Shown one piece after another: positions 23,659 through 30,409 of a stretch of 34,039 nucleotides of DNA. The translations under genes were made by a program, and so were the position numbers. Under the pieces are notes generated by a model. It was given only the letters and a program-made list of their open reading frames with translations. It did not search any database and was not told where the DNA came from. The first letter of the stretch is position 1, and each line of letters starts with the position of its first letter. Source of the DNA: Nitrospirota bacterium (GTDB lineage: Bacteria > JACPQY01); contig JACPAV010000053.1 in NCBI GenBank assembly GCA_016180645.1, positions 1 through 34,039 of the forward strand, read 5' to 3'.

Positions 23659-25563
23659 TTACGGCATCTTCCCTGAACCGGGGTCGTGGGCTTCCGCCTT
23701 GGAGAGCGCCTCAAGGTACTTCTGCCGCAGGGGAGAAGTCGGGCTGAGCCGATCGAGAGCGTTGCGGTACAACCGGATCGCGTCTCCGGTTCGGCCCTCC
23801 AACTCGGCCACCCTCCCCAGCCCTTCAATGGCCGTGGCATACCGGGGCTGGATCGCCAGCGCCATTTCAAACATGCGCTTCGCTTCCGCAGTCCTGCCGT
23901 TCCAGAGGTGCCAACGGGCCTGCGAGGCGGTAATCCGGGCGATGTTGGCGGAAGTGGGCAGATCCGGCGGGGGCGGCGATGCGAATCGCTCGGCAACCTT
24001 CACCCACTTCCTCCCCAGGACTTCGAAGGAGGGGTGGCTTGGATGCGGCCGGATCAGGAATACCGGACCGGCCACCTTGGCTCCTGAGAACAGGGTTGTG
24101 TCGATATCGGTCCGGAGCGTGGTGGGTCGCCGTTCGGACAAGTGTGGCAGGATGATTCTAAGCTGATCCGGTTCCGTAAGTCCTTCCCGTAAGAGACTGA
24201 AATATCGGATGTCTGGACGTCTGTGCTCGATGCTGCTCAGGTAGTTGGCCTGGAAAACGAACTGGCCCGAATCGACCAGCGCTCCGTTGGGGGGAACGGC
24301 GTCAACGGTCAGATCGACGGACGCTTCCTGGGAGAAGGTTCGAAAGCCGGATTGTGCTTCCACGCTTTGGTAGAGGAGGACCACGGCCAGAACAACCACA
24401 GTGGCTCCGACCATCGCGCGAAGCACGGGAACTCGCGAGAGCTCCAAGACTGAGCGAGAACCGATTCCCGCGGCAAAAGCCGCTACGGCCCAGATGAGGT
24501 AGTACTGCGCCGGGAAACTCTCGAATCGCATGAAGAAGACGATTTGGAGGCCGGACCCGAGAAGGATGGCTGCGGTGAGCCGTAGTCTGGATTTGAGACC
24601 GTAGACGAGGCCCAGTCCCGCGAAGGTGAGGAGAGACCACGGGTACTCCCAAGCCAGCTTCCTGAGGAATTCCTGAATTTCGGGGGGCAGATCCGATCCT
24701 GTCAGTCGCCAGAGGTAGCCGTATTCGCTGGTTCCCAGGAGGTGGCCGAGGAGGCGAGCGGGCTGCGAGAGATCGCCCCAATATAGGGGAGCATCGGGAA
24801 TCGAGCGCAAGGCGAGGAAGAGGTGAGTGGAGTAGCCCAAGGCCACAACAGGGAGCGTCGAAAGGATGCGGCGGACGATGGGTGACCCCGTCTGCGTCCG
24901 AGCATCGGCCGGGGCAGCCGTGCCGGTCGAGACCGACGCGCTCCACGGCCCTCCCCGGCGTTCCGGGGACGGCACGCCCTCGTGGCGCCGCGCCGCCGCG
25001 GCCTCCGGACCGCGGGCCGGTCGAGGGATCGAAAAGAATAGGGGCAGGTAGAAGAGGGTGGAGAAATGCACGCACGCGGCAATTCCAAGGGCCATGGCGC
25101 CGGCGTACGTGCCCCGCCGGCCCGGCACGGTGGCCACAAGGCCGAATGCAGTCGCCAGCATGGCCGCGTGGAAGGGGTAGACTTCGGGAACCAGCGCGTA
25201 CGTCCGGAGGGTGACGGAAGTGACGAAGGCGCCCCCAAGGAAAACGGCGGTCGGTATGGATTCGAGTCCGGAGGTCCGGGGCGTGGATCGCGAGGGAAGG
25301 GCCGCCCAGTGGGCAAGGGTCGCCACGATCAATCCGCTGGAGATGGTCGAAAGGAGAGCCACACGGGCTGGAATGGGGCCGATCGGCAGCCACGTCAGGA
25401 CATGGGCGACGAGGGAGTAGGCCGGCGAGCCGGCCGGATGCGAAGGGAGGAGGAAGAAGGATGTCATGATGAATTCGGGGCTGTCGTGCCAGAACATTCC
25501 GCCGTGAATGAACGCGGCGCAAAAGGCCACCGTGGCACAGTAGAGGATGAGAACGGGCGGCAC
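23659..25563 (-). CDS. DUF2723-like multi-span membrane protein with TPR tail
   Basis: This 634-residue protein probably belongs to the DUF2723/PMT-like superfamily of lipid-linked sugar transferases. The N-terminal motif WHDSPEFIMTSFFLLPSHPA followed by GSPAYSL fits the first loop (acidic residue, then His-Pro) of that family. About ten hydrophobic helices cover residues 1-400. An unusual Arg/Ala/Gly-rich loop interrupts them at about 183-228. The C-terminal 110 residues form TPR repeats (ARWHLWNGRTAEAKRMFEMALAIQP, in part, and AIEGLGRVAELEGRTGDAI). The start is GTG at 25561-25563. It is transcribed with the M23 peptidase and diverges from accD. The acceptor protein or glycan is unknown. Confidence 0.8.
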   Translation of the reverse strand: MPPVLILYCATVAFCAAFIHGGMFWHDSPEFIMTSFFLLPSHPAGSPAYSLVAHVLTWLPIGPIPARVALLSTISSGLIVATLAHWAALPSRSTPRTSGLESIPTAVFLGGAFVTSVTLRTYALVPEVYPFHAAMLATAFGLVATVPGRRGTYAGAMALGIAACVHFSTLFYLPLFFSIPRPARGPEAAAARRHEGVPSPERRGGPWSASVSTGTAAPADARTQTGSPIVRRILSTLPVVALGYSTHLFLALRSIPDAPLYWGDLSQPARLLGHLLGTSEYGYLWRLTGSDLPPEIQEFLRKLAWEYPWSLLTFAGLGLVYGLKSRLRLTAAILLGSGLQIVFFMRFESFPAQYYLIWAVAAFAAGIGSRSVLELSRVPVLRAMVGATVVVLAVVLLYQSVEAQSGFRTFSQEASVDLTVDAVPPNGALVDSGQFVFQANYLSSIEHRRPDIRYFSLLREGLTEPDQLRIILPHLSERRPTTLRTDIDTTLFSGAKVAGPVFLIRPHPSHPSFEVLGRKWVKVAERFASPPPPDLPTSANIARITASQARWHLWNGRTAEAKRMFEMALAIQPRYATAIEGLGRVAELEGRTGDAIRLYRNALDRLSPTSPLRQKYLEALSKAEAHDPGSGKMP

Positions 25564-25779
25564 GGGCCTACAATACTGTCGGGCCGGGCGATGTCAATCG
25601 ACCCGGCTTCCCAGAGCGGTTGGCGGACCCGCTCCATTCCTGCTACCATCTGCGCGCTTCATAGAGGGAATCGTGAGGAATTCCAGCAAACCGATGTCTT
25701 CATATGTCTACTCGCTTTCGCTGAACGAGATCTGGGACGGGGTCTCCACCCTGCCGGTCTTGCAATCCGGGGGTGAAAG

Positions 25780-26586
25780 TTGAGCCTCCTCGACAAAACG
25801 ATCCCGAAGGAGCTCTGGGTCAAGTGCGAGGGCTGCCATGAGGTCATCTTCAAAAAGGAAGTGGACCGCCTCATGGGAATCTGCCCGAAGTGCCAGTACC
25901 ATTTCCGCGTGCCCGCCCCGGAACGGTTGCAGTCGGTGCTGGATTCCGGAAGTTTCCAGGAATGGGACACGGATGTAGAATCGACCGACTTCCTCCGATT
26001 TCGTGATACGGCAGCCTACCCGGACCGGCTGAAGCAGGCGCAGAAAAAAACCGGCCTTCAGGAAGCGATCGTCACGGGCTCGGGGAAGTTGAACTCCCGC
26101 GCCATCGCCATCGGAGTGATGGACTTCCGATTCATGGGGGGAAGCATGGGCTATGCGGTCGGCGAGAAAGTGGCGCGCCTGTTCGACCGTGCCGCGGAAT
26201 CGAAAACTCCGGCCATCCTGTTTGCCTCGTCCGGAGGGGCGCGGATGCAGGAAGGCATCATTTCACTCATGCAAATGGCCAAAACGTCCGCGGCCATCGC
26301 GGCCTACCAGAGATCCCGATGCCCCTACATTGCGGTGCTGACCGACCCGACCACGGGCGGCGTTGCGGCGAGCTTCGCGTTTCTCGGGGACATCATCATG
26401 GCGGAACCGAAGGCGCTCGTGGGTTTCGCCGGTCCCCGTGTCATCGAGCAGACGATCAAAGTGCAGCTTCCCAATGGATTCCAACGGGCCGAATTCCTTC
26501 TCCAGCACGGAATGATCGACATGATTGTGAGCCGGCCGAATCTGAAATCGACCCTGACGACCGTCATAGACCTCCTGGCCCCATAA
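25780..26586 (+). CDS. accD: Acetyl-CoA carboxylase carboxyltransferase, beta subunit
   Basis: With AccA it transfers the carboxyl group from biotin to acetyl-CoA, making malonyl-CoA for fatty-acid synthesis. It has 268 residues. The N-terminal zinc ribbon has Cys16, Cys19, Cys35 and Cys38 (KCEGCHE and CPKCQYH). The crotonase-fold core shows GGSMGYAVGEK, the oxyanion-hole glycines in SSGGARMQEG, and DPTTGGVAASFAFLGD. The start is TTG at 25780-25782: a stop codon lies two codons earlier in frame, and the next ATG would cut into the zinc ribbon. GGGGGTG at 25769-25775 serves as ribosome binding site. accA is not in this window. The gene is divergent from the DUF2723-like gene; folC, a common accD neighbour, is absent. 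Confidence 0.96.
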   Translation: MSLLDKTIPKELWVKCEGCHEVIFKKEVDRLMGICPKCQYHFRVPAPERLQSVLDSGSFQEWDTDVESTDFLRFRDTAAYPDRLKQAQKKTGLQEAIVTGSGKLNSRAIAIGVMDFRFMGGSMGYAVGEKVARLFDRAAESKTPAILFASSGGARMQEGIISLMQMAKTSAAIAAYQRSRCPYIAVLTDPTTGGVAASFAFLGDIIMAEPKALVGFAGPRVIEQTIKVQLPNGFQRAEFLLQHGMIDMIVSRPNLKSTLTTVIDLLAP

Positions 26587-26595
26587 GGAGGGACG

Positions 26596-26727
26596 ATGGG
26601 GGCGCGACCGATGCAGAGTGATCATTCGGAATTGACGAGTGGATTCAAACACCGCTTGACAAGAAGGGGCAATGGCGGTAGGAAACGCCCTGAATCGAGC
26701 CGGATGGCAGGGTCATCCGGTGAATGA
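26596..26727 (+). CDS. Possible 43-residue small protein, unknown
   Basis: A short open frame starts with ATG 10 bp after the accD stop and has an excellent ribosome binding site (GGAGGGACG before the ATG). The product is hydrophilic and basic (FKHRLTRRGNGGRKRPESSR) with no membrane helix and no recognised motif. A good SD sequence can arise by chance next to a stop codon, and the frame overlaps the candidate ino1 promoter. It is listed because of the SD only. Confidence 0.2.
   Translation: MGARPMQSDHSELTSGFKHRLTRRGNGGRKRPESSRMAGSSGE
26656..26684 (+). promoter_or_regulatory. Candidate sigma-70 promoter for ino1 cluster
   Basis: A perfect -35 box TTGACA (26656-26661) is followed after 17 bp by TAGGAA (26679-26684), a weak -10. 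Transcription would begin about 55-60 nt before the ino1 start codon. The spacing is ideal, but the -10 matches consensus at only three positions. No other candidate in the accD-ino1 gap looks better. Confidence 0.3.
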
Positions 26728-26748
26728 CCAGGTATACTGAGCGGGACT

Positions 26749-27855
26749 ATGAAGAAGAAAATTAGGTTGGGAATTGTTGGTGTAGGCAACTGCGCCAGCT
26801 CCCTCGTTCAGGGCCTCGAGCACTACAGGAAGGCCGATCCCAAGAAGCCGGTTGAAACCATGGGGTTGGTCCATTACGAAGTGGGCGAGTATCGGCCGGA
26901 AGATATCGAGATTGTCTGCGCGTTCGACATCGACAAGCGGAAAGTCGGGAAGCCCTTGCCCGAGGCGATCTTCGCCAAACCCAACTGCACCAAGACCTTT
27001 TTCACATCTTTTTCCAAGAACGGCGTATCGGTTCACATGGGACCGGTTCTCGACGGCGTCTCCCCTCATATGAAGGAGTATCCGGAGGACCGGGTATTCC
27101 AGCCCGCCTCGAAGGAACCGGCCGACCTCGTCAAGGTTTTGAAGGACAGCGGTTGCGAGATCCTGGTGAACTATCTCCCGGTCGGTTCGGAAAAGGCCAC
27201 CCACGCCTACGTGGAGGCGGCGCTCAACGCCGGCGTGGGAATGGTGAACTGCATTCCGGTGTTTATCGCTTCCAAGAAGGAATGGGCGAAGCGATTCGTC
27301 GAGAAGGGAATTCCCATCGTCGGGGACGACGTCAAGAGCCAGCTCGGAGCGACGGTGCTTCACCGCACGCTCGTAAAGCTGTTCCGCGATCGCGGTGTCA
27401 AGGTGGATCGAACCTATCAGCTCAACACCGGCGGTAACACCGATTTCCTGAACATGCTGAATCGCGAGCGTCTGATCTCCAAGAAAATTTCGAAAACGGA
27501 GGCGGTCCAGTCGCAGCTCCATGAACCCCTCCCGGACGATAGCATCCATATCGGGCCTTCGGATTATGTTCCCTGGCTGAACGACAACAAGCTGGCGTTC
27601 ATCCGCGTGGAAGGCCGCGGGTTCGCCGGGGTCCCTCTGGAACTCGAAGTCCGCCTCTCGGTTGAAGACTCCCCGAACAGCGCCGGATCGGCCATCGACG
27701 CCATTCGATGCTGCAAACTGGCGCTGGATCGCGGCGTGGGCGGGCCTCTGACCTCGATTTCCGCCTGCACCATGAAGCATCCCCCTCAGCAGATGACGGA
27801 CGAGCGCGCCCGCACACTCGTCAAGGACTATATCGAAGGCCGCGCCGAGCGATAG
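26749..27855 (+). CDS. ino1: Myo-inositol-1-phosphate synthase
   Basis: It converts glucose 6-phosphate to L-myo-inositol 1-phosphate with NAD as bound cofactor. At 368 residues it matches the short archaeal/actinobacterial class rather than the eukaryotic enzyme of about 520. Visible motifs are the NAD-binding GIVGVGNCASSLVQGLEHY (8-26), CAFDIDKRKVGK, NYLPVGSEKA, GDDVKSQLGATVLHR, NTGGNTDFLNM and the Lys-rich SKKISKTEAVQS. It opens a plus-strand cluster with two CDP-alcohol transferases, the second of them fused to a cytidylyltransferase. This tells that the inositol phosphate is destined for a lipid or phosphodiester rather than free inositol. A candidate promoter precedes it. Confidence 0.95.
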   Translation: MKKKIRLGIVGVGNCASSLVQGLEHYRKADPKKPVETMGLVHYEVGEYRPEDIEIVCAFDIDKRKVGKPLPEAIFAKPNCTKTFFTSFSKNGVSVHMGPVLDGVSPHMKEYPEDRVFQPASKEPADLVKVLKDSGCEILVNYLPVGSEKATHAYVEAALNAGVGMVNCIPVFIASKKEWAKRFVEKGIPIVGDDVKSQLGATVLHRTLVKLFRDRGVKVDRTYQLNTGGNTDFLNMLNRERLISKKISKTEAVQSQLHEPLPDDSIHIGPSDYVPWLNDNKLAFIRVEGRGFAGVPLELEVRLSVEDSPNSAGSAIDAIRCCKLALDRGVGGPLTSISACTMKHPPQQMTDERARTLVKDYIEGRAER

Positions 27856-27867
27856 CTCGGCTTTCCG

Positions 27868-28641
27868 TTGGATCTCTCCCCCGTCTGGTCTCTCCTCGGC
27901 CCGCTGGCCGTGCTCTACGCCATCGCCGTCATCCTCCTGATCCTCTACGCGCTGACCGGCGTGGGAACGATGAACGTAAAGGAGGAAAAATATCTCAAGC
28001 TCCATATCCCTTTCGGCAAATACCTGGTGGAGTTCATCCTTTGGGTGTTCAACCCGTTCGAAAAATTCTGCCGCCGATTCGGAATCACGCCGAACATGCT
28101 GACCCTGGCGGGGACGGCTCTCGCCGGAGTCGCGGCCGTCTTCTACGCGAAGGGCCGATTCATTCCGGCCGCCTGGGCTCTGGCCTTCGGCGGGATTTTC
28201 GACACGATCGACGGTCACCTGGCGCGTCGGTTCGGTCAGGACAGCCGGGGCGGGGCGTTCCTGGATTCGACGCTGGACCGGTACACCGAGGGGGTCATTT
28301 TCATCGGGATCGCCACGTACTATCGGGAAAGCGTGTTTTTTCTCGCGGCGCTTACCGCATTGGTCGGCTCCATGCTGGTCAGCTACAGCAAGGCGCGGGG
28401 CGAGGGGCTCGGGCTCGACTTTAAGGGTGGATTCCTCAAGCGATCGGAGAGGGTTTTCTACCTGTTTCTCATTTCGGCCTTCACACCGATTGCCGACCTC
28501 CTCCGGCATCGATGGCCCGGGCTGCCCCCCGAATTCCTGTTCAAGGTGAACCTGATCTTCTTCGCTGCCGCAACGAACCTGACCGCGTTCTATCGGATCT
28601 ACAACATTCACAAAACTCTTGATCGAGGTCAACGACCGTGA
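27868..28641 (+). CDS. CDP-alcohol phosphatidyltransferase
   Basis: This 257-residue integral membrane enzyme moves a phospho-alcohol from a CDP-activated donor to an alcohol acceptor. The full family signature is present: Asp112, Asp115-Gly116, Ala119-Arg120, Gly129, Asp133 and Asp137 (FDTIDGHLAR, then GGAFLDSTLD). About six membrane helices flank it, with an extra N-terminal helix (about 8-30) and a soluble segment before the catalytic core. The start is TTG at 27868, 12 bp after the ino1 stop. In this context it is a likely phosphatidylinositol-phosphate synthase (CDP-diacylglycerol plus inositol phosphate). A phosphatidylglycerol-type or other alcohol substrate cannot be excluded. The role is inferred from the neighbours. 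Confidence 0.9.
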   Translation: MDLSPVWSLLGPLAVLYAIAVILLILYALTGVGTMNVKEEKYLKLHIPFGKYLVEFILWVFNPFEKFCRRFGITPNMLTLAGTALAGVAAVFYAKGRFIPAAWALAFGGIFDTIDGHLARRFGQDSRGGAFLDSTLDRYTEGVIFIGIATYYRESVFFLAALTALVGSMLVSYSKARGEGLGLDFKGGFLKRSERVFYLFLISAFTPIADLLRHRWPGLPPEFLFKVNLIFFAAATNLTAFYRIYNIHKTLDRGQRP

Positions 28642-28738
28642 TACGATCCTGCCCCAAGATGAAGGTCAACACGTGGCGGTCTATCCATCCGAACTTTCGC
28701 CGAGGGATCGCCCCGAGAACGGGGCAAGGATCGTGGCT

Positions 28739-30259
28739 ATGAGCGCGAATGGGGTGGTTACGAAAGCGGTCATCATCGCCGCGGGAAGCGGCAAGCGCCT
28801 CCAGACCTCCATTCGGAAGACTCCGAAACCGCTCACGAAGGTTCTGGGAGTCCCCCTTCTCAAGAGAGTCATTCTGACCTCACGCCAGGCCGGTCTCACC
28901 GAATTTCACGTGGTCGTCGGTTTTCATGCCCATGAAGTCATTCAAGCCGTGGAGTCGGACGCCGATCTGTCGGGATTGATCCGTCGGGGCGATCTGTCGA
29001 TCCACTGGATTTACAACCCGGAATGGAAGAAGTCGAACGGTGTGTCCGTGCTGAAAGCGGCGGAAAGTTTGTATGGTCCTTCTGCTCACCGTCCGTGGAG
29101 CGGAGCGGAAGGGACGGCGGATTCTGTGCGCGGGCCTTTCGTACTGATGATGTCGGACCACCTGTTTCCTCAAGATACGCTGGCGAAGCTCGTCCAAACT
29201 CCATTGGGCGAAGATGAAGTTATCCTGGCGGTCGATCGAAAAGTCTCCGACATTTACGATCTGGACGACGCCATGAAGGTCCAAACCCAAGGTGAGTTGA
29301 TCACGGGAATCGGGAAGGATCTGCAATCCTTTGACGCGATCGACACGGGGATGTTTCTCTGTTCGAACCGGCTTTTCGAACATCTCAAGGCGCACTACGC
29401 CGAGAAACGGGATTGCTCCCTGGCCGACGGCGTGCGTGCCATGGCCGAAGTGGGGAAATTGAGACTGTTCGACGTCGGGCCGGCTTGGTGGCAGGACGTG
29501 GACACACCGGGCAGCCTGCGCCACGCTCAACGCCTCCTTTTGAATGCGACACAGAAGACGACCGATGGCGTGTTCTCCCGGTACCTGAACCGGCCGGTCT
29601 CCCACCTCGTCAGCCGCTGGCTCGTGTGGACCCGCGTGAGCCCGAACCAGGTGACCTTTGCCAATTTTTCGCTCGCCCTCCTCGCGGCCTACCTTGTCTC
29701 CTACAAGAGCACAGTTCCCTTCCTCATGGGGGCGGTCTTGTTCCAGCTCACCTCGGTGCTGGACGGCGTCGATGGAGAAGTGGCGAAACTCAAGTTCAAG
29801 CAGTCCAAGCGCGGGGAATGGCTCGATACGATTACGGATAACCTTTCCTACCTTGCATTCTTTGTGGGCATAACCGTCGGGGCTTTCCGCCGAACTCCCG
29901 AGGACAGCGTTCTCTGGTTGGGCGGCGCGGCGTTGCTGGGCGGGCTGGTATCGCTCGCCCTCATCTATCGACACGTTCACCGTCAGGGTCGGGGAACCCT
30001 GGTGGTGCTGGGGACCGACCTTGAGAAAGTCATCGAGGAGTGTCATTGGTTCGTGCGCGCCGTGTGGCATCTGCGATTCGCCGTGAAGAGGGATTGCTTC
30101 GCCATCCTGTTCCTTTGCTTCGCGGTGGCCGGCAAACCGATGTGGATTTTATGGACGGGAGCGGTGGCGACGAACGTGATGTGGATGGTGGTTCTCCTCT
30201 CCCGCGCTCAGCTCTGGCAGATGACTCCTTCCGCCGCGATGCATCGGGCGGAGAAGTAG
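28739..30259 (+). CDS. Fused CTP:inositol-1-phosphate cytidylyltransferase/CDP-alcohol transferase (IPCT-DIPPS-like)
   Basis: This 506-residue fusion has an N-terminal nucleotidyltransferase (1-265) with AVIIAAGSGKRL, metal-site Asp140 (MMSDHLF) and WWQDVDTPGSL. The C-terminal membrane transferase (about 285-500) has the signature Asp342, Asp345-Gly346, Ala349-Lys350, Gly359, Asp363 and Asp367, with Lys in place of the usual Arg. This order matches the bifunctional enzyme known from archaea and thermophiles. That enzyme makes CDP-inositol and joins it to inositol phosphate, giving di-myo-inositol-phosphate phosphate. Here the acceptor may instead be a lipid. The ATG at 28739 gives the family N-terminus; an upstream TTG (28619) would overlap the previous gene and add 40 uncharacteristic residues. 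ino1, two genes upstream, supplies the substrate. Confidence 0.92.
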   Translation: MSANGVVTKAVIIAAGSGKRLQTSIRKTPKPLTKVLGVPLLKRVILTSRQAGLTEFHVVVGFHAHEVIQAVESDADLSGLIRRGDLSIHWIYNPEWKKSNGVSVLKAAESLYGPSAHRPWSGAEGTADSVRGPFVLMMSDHLFPQDTLAKLVQTPLGEDEVILAVDRKVSDIYDLDDAMKVQTQGELITGIGKDLQSFDAIDTGMFLCSNRLFEHLKAHYAEKRDCSLADGVRAMAEVGKLRLFDVGPAWWQDVDTPGSLRHAQRLLLNATQKTTDGVFSRYLNRPVSHLVSRWLVWTRVSPNQVTFANFSLALLAAYLVSYKSTVPFLMGAVLFQLTSVLDGVDGEVAKLKFKQSKRGEWLDTITDNLSYLAFFVGITVGAFRRTPEDSVLWLGGAALLGGLVSLALIYRHVHRQGRGTLVVLGTDLEKVIEECHWFVRAVWHLRFAVKRDCFAILFLCFAVAGKPMWILWTGAVATNVMWMVVLLSRAQLWQMTPSAAMHRAEK

Positions 30260-30282
30260 CCGTCCGCCATCTGCAAATCCCT

Positions 30283-30409
30283 TAAGCCGTGAATACACCT
30301 GAAGCCTGTTCGTAGGGGAGCATCTTTAGATGCTCCCTCTTGTCGGGAGGGTCTGAAGACCCGCCCCTCGCATTCATTGAGATGCCATAAGCTGTGAACA
30401 AACCTGAAG
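30283..30409. repeat. Hairpin repeat flanked by near-duplicated gene start
   Basis: A double hairpin at 30312-30370 (arms around GGGAGCATCT-TT-AGATGCTCCC and GGGTCTGAAGACCC) shares 28 nt, reversed, with the tandem units at 20097-20212. It is flanked by 30283-30304 and 30388-30409, two 22-bp sequences differing at three positions. Each reads TAAGC(C/T)GTGAA and on to CCTGAAG, and each contains a GTG start. Only the second GTG leads into the RND gene; the first frame stops after eight codons. Confidence 0.75.

Noticed and set aside
26713-28632. Very long open frame on the minus strand opposite ino1 and the CDP-alcohol transferase
   Set aside because: It is the antisense of two well-recognised genes, is rich in His/Arg/Gln/Glu as GC-rich shadows are, and has no domain.
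28619-28738. Upstream TTG start for the cytidylyltransferase fusion
   Set aside because: It overlaps the preceding gene and adds 40 residues without family similarity; the ATG at 28739 gives the normal N-terminus.
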